Below, piece by piece: positions 32,541-44,190 of a DNA stretch of 64,000 bases. The notes under the pieces are model-generated. The model had not been told where the DNA came from. It ran no database searches and worked only from the letters and a program-made list of their open reading frames with translations. Origin of the DNA: Prorocentrum cordatum. Taxonomy: Eukaryota; Sar; Dinophyceae; Prorocentrales; Prorocentraceae. Every line of letters begins with the position of its first letter. Position 1 is the first letter of the stretch. The translations under genes and the position numbers were made by a program. The stretch lies in the NCBI GenBank assembly GCA_963575745.1, contig CAUYUJ010014594.1, positions 322,286 through 386,285 of the forward strand, given 5' to 3'.

Positions 32541-34375
32541 GTTCCTGGAGAGCTCTCTGAGAGCTTGAGGGTTTTAGATTAGAAGCCAGACGGTGGTGGT
32601 GCCCGCCAGCAGCCCATATCCGCCGGTCCACGATCCCCGGAGAGGGTTGCCAGGCCCGGCAGCGGGTCCGGGAGAGCTTCCGGCAAGCGTCCACGCGCGC
32701 CTGCACGCGTGCAGGCGCGCGTGGAAGCGTTCCTGGCAGCGCTTCAGAAGCACTTCAGGGGAGCCCCCGAGAGCTCCAGAAGCGCTTCACGCGAGCGTCC
32801 GGGAGCTCGCCAGGACAGCTCTCCGGTGTGTGTTATCTTTCCTCTCCGGGTTTTGGACGCTCCCAAGCTCCCGGAGAGCTCTCTGAGAGCTAGAGGGTTT
32901 TACATTTGAATTTGAAGCCAGACGGTGGTGGTGCCCGCCAGCAGCACATCTCCGTCGGTCCAGGATCCTCGCAGCGACCTGTGCAGCGTCGCAGCGGGTC
33001 CGGGAGAGCTTCTGGCAAGCGTCGACGCGTGCCTGCACGCGTTCAGGCTCGCGTGGAAGCGTTCCTGGCAGCGCTGCAGAAGCGCTGCAGGGGAGCCCCT
33101 CAGAGCCCCAGAAGCACTTCACGTGAGCGTCCGAGGGCTCGCCAGGACAGCTTTCTGGTGTGTGTGCGTTCTACCTCGTAGAGCTCTTCGGCAAGATGAG
33201 CTAAGAGGAATTCGGGCGCAGGGTGGACCTAGTAACTTGTAGAGCTTCCCTTTGCTAGTTGCTGGAAGCTTAAGAGTACCTCGTAGAGCTCTTCGGCATC
33301 GATGAGCTGGAGTACCTCGTAGAGCTCCCCGTTATCGCTGAGCTAGAGGAATTCCGGCGCGGGGTGGAGCTAGTTGGTCGACCCGACCAGAAAAGACAAA
33401 GTGCTGACTTTGGATCGGTTTTTCCGGGTGAGCTCTCTGAGAGCTAGAGGGTTTTATATTAGAAGCCGGACAGTGGTGGTGCCCGCCTGGAGCTCCTGCA
33501 CGGCGGTCCACGTCCGCCGCAGCGCCTCGCCCGACCCGGCAGCTGGTTCGGGGGCGCTCTCCACGTGTGCCTGCACGCGTGCAGGCACGCGTGGAAGCGA
33601 TCCTGGCAGCGCTTCAGACGCGCTGCAGGGGAGCTCCCCAGAGCCCTCTAGGAAATATTACCTCGTAGAGCTCGTCGGCATTGATGAGCTAGAGGAGTTC
33701 CGGCGCGGGTGGAGCTAGTTGGCCGACCCATTGAACTTCGGGTCGGTTCGACGAACTTTGTGAGAGATTTTCCCGGAGAGCTCTCTGAGAGCTAGAAGGT
33801 TTTAGATTAGAAGCCGGACAGTGGTGTCGCCTGCCAGCAGCCCATCTCCGCCGGTCCAGGATCCTCGCAGCGGCCTGTAAAACCTCGCAGCCAGTCCAGG
33901 AGCGCTTCGGGCACGCGTCCACGCGTGCAGGCACGTGTGGAAGCGTTCCTGGCAGCGCTTCAGAAGCGCTGCAGGGGAGCCCCCAGAGCCCCAGAAGGGC
34001 TTCACGAGAGCGTCCGAGGGCTCGCTAGGACAGCTTTCCGGTGTGTGTTGCTTTTCCCGGAGAGCTCTCTGAGAGATACAAGGTTTTAGATTAGCAGCCG
34101 GACAGTGGTGGTGCCTGCCAGCAGCCCATCTCCGCCGGTCCAGGATCCTCGCAGCGGCCTGTAAAACCTCGCAGCCCGTCCCGGAGCGCATCGGGCACGC
34201 GCCCACGCGTGCCTGCACGCGTGCAGGCACGCGTGGAAGCGTTCCTGCTGCAGGGGAGCCCCCAGAGCCCCAGAAGGGCTTCACGAGAGCGTCCGAGGGC
34301 TCGCTAGGACAGCTTTCCGGTGCGCGTTGCTGTCGCTCTCCTTCTCTCCGGGTTTTGGACGCCACCAAGTGAACA
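32541..34375 (-). repeat. Cluster of five reverse G-family copies
   Basis: G copies at about 32541-32869, 32869-33174, 33425-33652, 33773-34056 and 34055-34364, separated by reverse T1 modules (33173, 33281, 33311, 33659). Several retain the ACGCGTGCCTGC palindrome; at 34203-34236 it is perfect over 34 bp. Confidence 0.8.
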
Positions 34376-35681
34376 TTCGTTTTGAGAACCGGTATTTGTC
34401 GCATCTGTAGTGGTTGTGCCGCGTCTGCCAGTGAAATTCGCAGGTCCGTAGCTGCAGTAACTCGTAGAGCTTCCCTTAGCTAGTTGCTGGAAGCTTAAGA
34501 GTAATTCCGGCGCGCTGGAGAGCTGGTTGGCAGGAAAAATATCGGCTGACCTTTTGCTGATTTCTGTCGGTTGAAAATTTTGTTCTCGAAATTCAACCAT
34601 TCGTTAGAGCTCTAGTATTTTTTCCCGCGATATTCGATATCATTCTTGCTCGCCGTCTTGATCTCAGCTCGATCGGGTACCTTTTACTGCCAAAAAGCGT
34701 GTAGGCGGGATCGGTCGTTTCGAGTCATCTCAACAGGCATTGTCGGTTGTTTGTACTTAACTCGAGCTCTAGGACAGCTACAGAGCTGATTCTTACAGAA
34801 ACCGATTCATAATGATCAGTCGCGATGTCTGTTGAGTCCAGAGCTCTGAACTCGGTCTACTGCCCAAGCTAGGTTCGCGAAACTATTCGTATTGTTCGAG
34901 TCATCTTGAGAGGTGCTGTGGTTTTCTGTACTTAACTCGGGCTGTAAGGGCGCTATAAGGCGGGTAATCAGAGGATTCGATTTGAAGACATCAGGCGCGT
35001 CCGCCTGTCGAATCCCGAGCTCGGAACTCGGTCTGCTGCCCGAGCTAGGTCCGCGAAACTATTCGTATTGTTCGAGTCATCTTAAGAGGTGCTGTCGGTT
35101 TTCTGCACTTAACTCGGGCTGTAGGGGGGCTGCAGGGCTGGCAATCAAGAGAATCGATTCGGAGACATCAGGCGCACCCGCTTGTCGCATTCAGAGGTCT
35201 GAACTCGGTCTGATACTCGAGCTAGGTTCGCAAAATTATTCGTATTGTTCGAGTCATCTTGAGAGGTGCTGTCGATTTTCGCACGTAACTCGGGCTTTAG
35301 GAGAGCTACAGAGCTCGTACGCACAGAAAACGATCCAGAAGCATCAGGGGCGTTCGGCTGTTGCATCGAGAGGTCTGAAATCGCTTGGGCTGAACAACTC
35401 TTCGTTCTCTGCAAATTTTTTCGACATTCTATCTGGTCAGGAAGCTCTACGAGTCACCCGGCGGTAAGAAAGGTTGACGGTTTACCGCCGGCGCCCAGTG
35501 ATACTATCAAAACACTTGGCGGAACCGTCTTTGGCTGAGAACTAAAAAGACCTTCTTTTTCGAGTCTTGAGCTCGCGCATGAGAAAGCTCCTCCAACGTG
35601 TTCGAAGCAGCCCCGTGCGAGAAAAGAGCTCTACGAGGCTCCCGGCGGTAACCTGATTGACGGTTTACCGCCGGCTCCCAG
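34376..35681 (-). repeat. Beta (reverse) split by a full alpha
   Basis: Beta pieces at 34376-34457 and 35499-35681 flank an alpha (34458-35498, TAACTCGTAGAG to GCGCCCAG). The uninterrupted sequence is visible at about 35822 (GTGCAGTATTACTATC), so the alpha is a nested insertion. The alpha holds about three satellites. Confidence 0.8.
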
Positions 35682-36259
35682 TTGGCCGACCCGGCCAATG
35701 TGACGACTTTGGGTCAGTTTTGGCAAGATTCGAAAGATATTTGACCATTTCTATGAGATACCAGATTTTTCGCACCTGCAGTGGGTTATGCCACGCCTGC
35801 CAGAGAAATGCTCAGGTCCGTAGGTGCAGTATTACTATCAAAACACATGGAGGGACCGACGTTGGATAAAAACACAAAAACGTGATGTTTCAATTTTTTG
35901 GCTTCTTACTCCAGAAGCTTTCTTCATGTGTTCCGAGGATCGCCGTGCAAGAAAAGAGCTCTACGAGGTTCCCGGCGGTAACCGGGTTGACGCTTTACCG
36001 CCGGTTCCCAGTTCCCCTCCCCGACAGTCTCTCTTTGCTCTGCGGGTTTTTAACGCTACCAAGCGCTCAGATTTGAAAGATATTTAACTATTCATTTTGA
36101 GGAAGCAGATCTTCACGCCGAGCATTGGCATATAAACTACGTTACCTCAGCAGCTCAGCCCTCCCGGAACTGGCGTTATGTTGACTCCGAAAAATCCCAA
36201 TTAAACGTTTTTGTAAAAAAGCTCGCAGAAGCTCTCCGCTTCGATGCTCAGCTTTCTTA
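35682..36259 (-). repeat. Beta element (reverse) and gamma-like fragment
   Basis: Reverse beta at 35682-36011 ending in GGTTCCCAG, a short G end, then a reversed gamma/beta hybrid body (CCGAGCATTGGCATA) up to the next head. Nothing coding. Confidence 0.65.
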
Positions 36260-37084
36260 CTGGGCGCTGGCGGTAAACCGTCAACCTTTCTTACCGCCGG
36301 GGGACTGTAGAGCTTCCTGACCGCATAATGTCCAAAAAAAATCAGGGGGCGAATAATTTTTCAGCCCGAGCGATTTCAGACCTCTCGATGCAACAGCCGA
36401 ACGCCCCTGATGCTCCTAGATCGTTTTCTGTGCGCACGAGCTCTGTAGCTCTCCTACAGCCCGAGTAACGTGCGAAAATCGACAGCACCTCTCAGATGAC
36501 TCGAACAATACGAATAGCTTCGCGAACCTAGCTCGAGTAGCAGACCGAGTTCAGACCTCTAAATGCGACAGACGGTCGCGTCTGATCTCCAAATCGATTC
36601 CCATGTAACCACCAGCCCTGCAGCCCCCCTGCAGCCCGAGTTAAGTGCAGAAAACCGACAGCACCTCTCAAGATGACTCGAACGATGCGAACAGCTTCGC
36701 GGACCTAGCTCGGGCAGCAGACCAAGTTCTGGATTCAACATCAGATCTGTAGCTTTGTTGAATTCCGAGAACAAAAATTTCAACCGACTAAAAGTGACCA
36801 AAAAGTCCGTCGAGATTTTTCTTGCCAACTGGGAGCCGGCGGTAAACCGTCAACCAGGTCACGCCGGGAGCCTCGTCGAGCTCTTTCCTCGCAAGGCGCG
36901 TCTCGTAACAAGCGGGGGGATCCTCCTCATAGGTGAGCGGAAACTCGAAAAAAAAATGTTTTTCTATTTTTTTTTTTCAAAATAGTTCCTTCAAACATTC
37001 TCCGCCCAGGCCGAATGAGTCATCTAGCTGCACCCCGCGCCGGAATTCCTTTAGCTCATCGATGCCGAAGAGCTCTACGAGGTA
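36260..37084 (+). repeat. Truncated alpha followed by short beta with T1
   Basis: Alpha head CTGGGCGCTGGCGG at 36260 with two satellites, cut at CTTGCCAA; beta head at 36829 with a shortened body and T1 at 37025-37084. Confidence 0.7.
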
Positions 37085-38339
37085 CTGGGCGCCGGGGGTA
37101 ACCGTCAACCTTTCTTACCGCCGAGAAACTCGTAGAGCTTCCTGACCATATATAATGTCGAAAAACAAGTGCAGAGAACGAATAGTTTTTTCAGCTGGAG
37201 CGATTTCAAACTTGTCGATGCAACAGCCGAACGCCATGCTTCTCGATTAGTTTCTTGCGTACGAGCTCTGTAGCTCTCCTAAAACCCGAGTTACGTGCGA
37301 AAAAATATCAGACCAATTTCAACCTCTAAATGCGACGGCCGACGCGCCTGATCTCTTCAAATTGATTCCTGCGATTGCGAGCCCTCTAGCCCCCAGACAG
37401 CCCGAGTTGAAAAAACCGACAGCATCCTCAAGATGACTCGACTAAGTTTCGTAAACTTAGCTCGAGCACAAAACCGATTTCCGAGCTCTCGATTCGCCTG
37501 ATAGATACGCCTGATGTATCCAAATCGATTTCTGTGATTACCGGCACCTCTCAAGATCACTCGAACGACACGAATAGTTTGGCGGACATAGCTCGAGCAG
37601 CAGACCGAGTTCAGAGTTCTCGATTCAAGAGACGAACGCGCCTAATAATTCTGAATTTATTTCTGTAAGTATGAGCTGTAGCTGTTCAATAGCTCGAGTT
37701 AAGTACAAAATGACGACATTGCGTATTAAGATGACTCAAAACGGCCAATCCCGCCTGGACGCTTTTTGGCAGTAAAATATACCCGCTCGAACTAAGATCA
37801 AGATGTCGAGCGGGGATAAGATCGAATATCACAGAAGAAAATACTCGAGCTCTAACGAATGGTTGAACTGGCGCCGGCGGTGAACCGTCAACCTGGTCAC
37901 CGCCGGGAACCTCGTAGAGCTCCTTCTATACGTAAGAGTGCCCAGAATCGAAGCAGAGAACGCAGTAGATTTCCTTGAAATCTTGAATTTCAAATTTTAA
38001 ATGTCAATCTGAGGTCAGCTTCCTGCTTGGCTCGGAAGAATTTGTCGACGAAATCAGCTCAGAATTCGAGAGGCAACTTCTGTGATGCAGAGCTTCGCTC
38101 TGCAGAATTACTAGCCCAAACAAATGGGTAGAACTTCAATATCGGCTGAGCCAGACCGCGGATGGTATGATCGCGTTCCTTTTCCAAATTTCGACTAGCT
38201 TCACTCTGTCGCCGAATTCCTCTGCTCTATCACCATTAGAGCTCTACGAGGTATTTCGAGAACAAAATTTTCAACTGACCAAAAGTGTTTAAAAGGTCCG
38301 TCGATTCTTTCCAACTGGCTCTCCGGTGCGCCGAAATTA
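37085..38339 (+). mobile_element. Alpha element carrying a cleanly inserted gamma
   Basis: Alpha head at 37085; the body reaches GGTTGAA at 37867, is interrupted by gamma, and resumes TTTCGAGAACAAAATTTTCA at 38254. Truncated at 38339 by another gamma head. Confidence 0.8.
37868..38253 (+). mobile_element. Complete gamma element in an identified empty site
   Basis: CTGGCGCCGGCGGTGAACCG to GAGCTCTACGAGGTA, 386 bp. The host alpha reads GGTTGAA|TTTCGAG in sister copies, so insertion was between A and T with no (or at most 1-bp) duplication. The hairpin arms are GGCGGTGA and TCACCGCC. No coding sequence. Confidence 0.88.
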
Positions 38340-38676
38340 CTGGCGCCGGCGGTGGACCGTCAACCTGGTCACCGCCGGAAACCTCGTAGAGCTCTCCACA
38401 CTGGTGAGAGTGCTGAGAATCGAAGTAGAGTCATGAAACAGAGATTTTTCGAAAATCTTCATTTACGATTTTTTCGATGTTCATATTCGCTCAGTTCCCG
38501 GAAGTCAACTCTCAAGAAAATACATCGGGAGAGCTGAGCTGCCGTCAGAGAGGAGTTTATATGCCAATGCGACGCGCAAAAATCTGCTTTCTCAAAATAA
38601 ATCGTTAAATATCTTTCAAATTTTCGCAAAACCGACCAAAAGTCATAAATTTGTCCGCCCGGGCCGGATCGACCAA
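38340..38676 (+). repeat. Gamma/beta hybrid element
   Basis: Gamma head and early body, then a beta-like tail (TTCTCAAAATAAATC ... CCGGATCGACCAA). On the minus strand it reads CTCTCACCAG just upstream of TGTGGAGAG, an AG acceptor-like site. Confidence 0.65.
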
Positions 38677-38756
38677 CTGGGCGCCGGCGGTAAACCGTCA
38701 ACCTTTGTTACCGCCGGGGGACTCGTAGAGCTTCCTGACAATATATAATGTGAGAG

Positions 38757-38825
<69 letters not shown>

Positions 38826-39857
38826 CGAATAGTTTTTCAGCCCGAGCGATTTCAGACCTCTCGATGCAACAGCCGCACGCCCCTGATGCTTCTGGACTGT
38901 CTTCTTTACGAGCTCTGTAGCCCTTCTACAGCCCGAGTTACGTGCGTGAATCGACAGCACCTCTCAAGGGAACTCTAACAAAACGAATAGTTTGGCAACC
39001 CAGCTCGAGAATCAAACCGAGTTCAGACCTCTCAATGCGACAGGCGGGCGCGTCTGATGTCTGCGAATCGGCTCCTGTGATTACCAGCCCTGCAGCCCCC
39101 CCACAGCCCGAGTTAAGTGCAGAAAACCGACAGGATGGCTCGAACAATACAATAATTTCGCGGACCTAGTCCGGGCAGCAGACCGAGTTCCGAGCTCTGT
39201 ATTCTACAGGCAGACGCGCCTGATGTCTCCAAATCGATTCCTGTGATCACCAGCACTGTAGCCCCTCCAGCTCGAGTTGAGTGAAGAAAACTGAGAGCGC
39301 TTCTCAAGATCATTCGAACAATACGAATAGCTTCGCGATTCTTGATCGGACAGACAAACGCAACTGATGATTCTGAATCAGTTTCTGTAAGCATCAGCTC
39401 TTTAGCTGTCCTACAGCCCGAGTTAAGTACAGAAAACCGAGAGCGACTGTCAAGATGGCTCGAATAATATGAATAGGTTTGCGGACCTAGCTCGGCCAGC
39501 AGACCGAGTTCAGACATCTGGATTCAACAGGCGAACGCGCCTGATCATTCTACATCGATTAGCTGTGCTTACCAGCTCGGTAGCTGTCCTTAAGCTCGAG
39601 TTAAGTTCAGAAAACCATCATCACGTGTCAAGATGACTCGAAACGGCCCATCCCGCCTGGACGCTTTTTGGCAGTAAATGGTACCCGATCGAGCTGAGAT
39701 CAAGATGGCGAGCGGGAATGACCTCGAATATCACGGGAAAAAATACTAGAGCTCTAACGAATGGTTGAATTCCGAGAACGAAATTTTCAACCGACCAAAA
39801 GTCATCAAAATGTCCGTCGAGATTTTTCTTGCCAACTAGCTCTCTAGCGCGCCGGAA
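38677..39857 (+). mobile_element. Alpha element with a 64-base A tract
   Basis: Head at 38677; a run of 64 A at 38757-38820 replaces the short A tract seen in other copies. About four satellites follow. Cut at GCGCCGGAA by a gamma head. Confidence 0.8.
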
Positions 39858-40302
39858 CTGGCGCCGGCGGTGAACCGTCAACCTAGTCACCGCCGGGAAC
39901 CTCGTAGAGCTCCTTACACTGGTAAGAGTGCTGAGAATCGAAGTAGAATCCAAAAATAAAGATTTTTCGGAAATCTTCATTTTCGATTTTTTCGATGTTC
40001 ATATTCGCTCAGTCCCGGGAAGTCAACTCTCAAGAAAATGCATCGGCAGAGCTGAGCTGCTGTCAGAGAGGAGTTCATATGCCAATGCTCGGCGTAAAAA
40101 TCTGCTTTCTCAAAATGAATGGTCAAGTATCTTCCAAATCTGCGAAAACCGACCCAAAGTCACCACTTTGTCCTTTCTGGTCGGGTCGACCAACTAGCTC
40201 CACCCCGCGCCGGAATTCCTCTAGCTCATCGATAACGAAGAGCGCGCCGGAATTTCTCTTAAGCTCCCAGCAATAACTTGCTAAGGGAAGCTCTACGAGT
40301 TA
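39858..40302 (+). repeat. Gamma/beta hybrid with acceptor-like site, T1 and T2 remnants
   Basis: Its right arm and following sequence (CAACCTAGTCACCGCC through CTCCTTACACT) match retrocopy G's 5' flank base for base over about 42 bp. On the minus strand CACTCTTACCAG precedes TGTAAGGAGC, the position where the SL is joined in G. Confidence 0.75.
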
Positions 40303-42493
40303 CTGGGCGCCGGCGGTAAACCGTCAACCTTCGTTACCGCCGGGGGACTCGTAGAGCTTCCTGACAACATATAATGTCGAAAAAAAATTACACTGAAAAA
40401 ATAGTTTTTCAGCCCAAGCAATTTCAGACCTCTCCGATGTAACAGCCGAACGCCCCCGATGCTTCTGGATTGTCTTCTGTACGAGCTCTGTAGCTCTCCT
40501 ACAGCCCGAGTTACGTGCGTAAATCGACAGCACCTCTCAAGATGACTCGAACAAAAAACAAATAGTTTCGCAAACCTAGCTCGAGTATCAGACCGAGTTC
40601 AGACCTCTGCATGCGACAGGCGGACGCGTCTGATGTCTCTGAATCGATTCCTGTGATTACCAGCCCTGCAGCCCCCCTACAGCCCGAGTTAAGTGCAGGA
40701 AACCGACAGCACCTCTCAGGATGACTCGAAGAAGACAAATAGTTTCGCGAACCTAGTTCGGGCAGCAGACAGAGTTCGGAGCTCTGGATTCGAAAGGCGG
40801 ACGCACCTGATGTCTCCGAATCGATTCAAGTGATTACCAGCCATGCAGCCCCCCACAGCCCGAGTTGAGTGCAGAGAACCGACAGCATCTCTCAAGATGA
40901 CTCGAACAATACGAATAGTTTCGCGATTCTAGATCGGGCAGCAGACCGAGTTCAGAGCTCTGGATTCAACAGACAACGGCCACTGATGACTCTGAATCAG
41001 ATTCTGTACGTATCAGCTCTGAAGCTGTCCTGTAGCTCGAGTTAAGTACAGAAAGCCGAGAGCGCCTGTCAAGATGACTCGAATAATACGAACAGGTTTG
41101 CGGACCTAGCTCGGCTAGCAGACCAAGTTCAGACCTCTGGGTTCAACACGCGAACGCGGCTGATCATTCTGAATCGATGTGCTGTGTTTACCAGCTCTGT
41201 AGCTGTCCTAAAGCTCGAGTTACCTTGAGAAAACCGGCAGCGCGTGACAAGATGACCCGAAACGGCCGATCCCGCCTGGACGCTTTTTGGCAGTAAAAGG
41301 TACCCGATCGAGCTGAGATCAAGATGGCGAGCGGGAATAAGATCGAATATCACGGGAAAAATATCAGAGGCCTAACGAATGGTTGAATTCGAGAACAAAA
41401 TTTTCAACCGAGCAAAAGTCGTCAAAACTGGGCGCCGGCGGTAAACCGTCAACCTTTGTTACCGCCGGGGGACTCGTAGAGCTTCCTGACAACATATAAT
41501 GTCGAAACAAATTACACAAAAAATATTTTTCAGCCCAAGCAATTTCAAACCTCTCGGATGCAACACCCGAACGCCCCCGATGCTTCTGAATTGTCTTCTG
41601 TACGAGCTCTGCAGCTCTCCTACAGCCCGAGTTACGTGCGTAAATCGACAGCACCTGAATCGACAGCACCTCGACAGGCGGACGCGTCTCATTTTTCTGA
41701 ATCGATTCCTGTGATTACCAGCCCTGCAGCCCCCTCTACAGCCCGAGTTAAGTGCAGGAAACCGACAGCACCTCTCAGGATGACTCGAACAATACGAATA
41801 GTTTCGCAGACCTAGTTCGGGCAGTGGACAGAGTTCGGAGCTCTGGATTCAAAAGGCGGACGCGCCTGATGTCTCCGAATCGATTCCAGTGATTACCAGC
41901 CATGCAGCCACCCTACAGCCCGAGTTAAGTGCAGAGAACCGACAGCATCTCTTAAGATGACTCGAACAATACGAATAGTTTCGCGATTCTAGATCGGGCA
42001 GCAGACCGAGTTCAAAGCTCTGGATTCAACAGACAACGGCCACTGATGATTATGAATCAGATTATGTACGCATCAGCTCTGTAGTCCTATAGCTCGAGTT
42101 AAGTACAGAAAACCGAGAGCGTCTGTCAAGATGACTCGAATAATACAAATAGATTTGCGGACCTAGCTCGGCTAGCAGACCGAGTTCAGACCTCTGGATT
42201 CAACAGGCGAACGCGCCTGATTATTCTGAATAGATTAGCTGTGCTTACCAGCTCTGTGGCTGTCTTCTATCTCGAGTTAAGTCCAATATACCGATAGCGC
42301 CAGTCAAGATGACTCGAAATTGCCGATCCCGCCTTCACGCTTTTTGGCAGTAAAAGGTACCCGATCGAGCTGATATCAAGATGGCGAGCGGGAATAAGAT
42401 CGAATACACGGGCAAAAATACTAGAGCTCTAACGGATGGTTGAATTTTGAGAAATTTTCAACCGACCAAAATTCCTCAAAATGTCCGTCGAGA
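40303..42493 (+). repeat. Two head-to-tail alpha elements, right-truncated
   Basis: Heads at 40303 and 41428. The first stops at GTCAAAA, the second at GTCGAGA, each immediately before the next CTGGGCGCC. Satellites of about 177 bp fill both. No coding content. Confidence 0.75.
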
Positions 42494-44190
42494 CTGGGCG
42501 CCGGCGGTAAACTCGTAGAGCTTCCTGACCATATATAATGTCAAATAAATTGCAGAAAAACGAATAGTTTTTGCAGCCTAAGCGATTTCAGACCTCTTCG
42601 ATGCAACAGCGGAACAGCACCTCTCAAGATCACTCGAACAATACAAATAGTTTCGCGAATCTAGCTCGAGTATGAGACCGAGTTCAGACCTCTGAATGCA
42701 ACAGCCGGACCCGCCTGATGTCTCCAAATCGATTCCTGCGATTGCTAGCCCTGCAGACCCCTTACAGCCCGAGTTAGTGCAGAAAACCAAGAGCACCTCT
42801 GAAGACGACTCGAACAATACGAATAGTTTCGCTTGGGCAGCAGATCGAGTTCAGAGCTCTAAATGTGACAGGCGGACGCGACTGATGTCTCCGAATCGAT
42901 TCCAGTGATAACAGCCCCGCAGCCCCCTCACAGCTCGAGTTGAGTGCAGAAAAGGGACAGCACCTCTCAAGATGACTCGAAGAACACGAATAGTTTTGCG
43001 GAAATTGCTCACACCGAGTTCTGAGCTCTAGATTTGGCAGCTCTGAATGCGACAGGTGGGCGCGTCTGATGTCAATCGACCCCTGTCATTACCAGCCCTG
43101 CAGTCCCCCTACAGCCCGAGTTAAATGCAGAAATCCGACAGCACCTCTCAGGATTGACTCGAACAATACAGTAGTTTTTCAGACCTAATTCGGGCAGCAG
43201 AACGAGTTCCGAACTCTAGCTTCGACAGGCGGAGGCGCCTGCTGTCTTTGAATCGATTCCTATGATTACCAGCTCTGCAGCCACCCTGAGGGAGAGTTGA
43301 GTGAAGGAAACCGAGAGCACTTCTCAAGATGACTCGACCAATAGAAATAGCTTCGCAATTCTAGATCGGACAGCCAGACGGCCGAGTTCAGAGCTCTGGA
43401 TTCGATAGACAAACGAAACTGATGATTCTGAATCGGTGACTGTGAATATTAGTTCAGTAACTTTCCTACAGCTCGAGTTAAGCACAGAAAACCGAGAGAT
43501 CCTGTCAAGATGACTCCTATAATACGAATATGTTTGCAGACCTAGCTCGGCTAAGAAACCCAGTTCAGACCTCTGGGTTCAAAAGGCGAACGCACCTGAT
43601 CATTCTACATCGATTAGCTGTGTTGATCAGCTCTGTAGCTGTCCTAAAGCTCGAGTTATATTCAAGAAAACCGTCAGCGCGTATCAAGATGACTCGAAAC
43701 GGCCGATCCCGCCACAGTGCTTTTCGATGGTAATATTCACCCGATCGAGCTGAGATCAAGATGGCACGGCAATGAGGTCGGATATCACAGAAAAAGTAAT
43801 AGATCTCTAACGAATCTTTAAATTTTGAAAACAAAATTTTGCGCCGGAATTACTCTCAAGCTTCCAGCTACTTAGGGAAGTTCTAGGAGTCAGTCACGGA
43901 AAGTTCCGTCGAGATTTTCCTTGCGAACTAGCTCTCCAGCGCGCCAAAATTACTCTGAACTTTCCAGCAACTTAGAGAAGTGCTAGGAGTCAGTCACCAA
44001 AAGTTTCGTCGAGATTTGTCTTGCTAACTAGCTCTCCAGCGCGCCAGAATTACTCTTAAGCTTCCATAGAGAAGCTTCTAGGAGTCAGTCACTAAAAGTT
44101 CCGTCGATATTTTTCTTGCCAACTAGCTCTCCAGCGCGTCCGAATTACTCTTGCGCTTCCAGCAACTGGCTTCGGAAAGCTTCACGAGTT
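42494..44190 (+). mobile_element. Alpha element ending in a four-fold T2 tandem
   Basis: The head at 42494 has lost most of its hairpin (CTGGGCGCCGGCGGTAAACT runs into the subterminal repeat). About six satellites follow. At 43842-44190 the T2 end with its upstream GTCACCAAAAGTTCCGTCGA is repeated four times with a period of about 100 bp. Confidence 0.75.
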
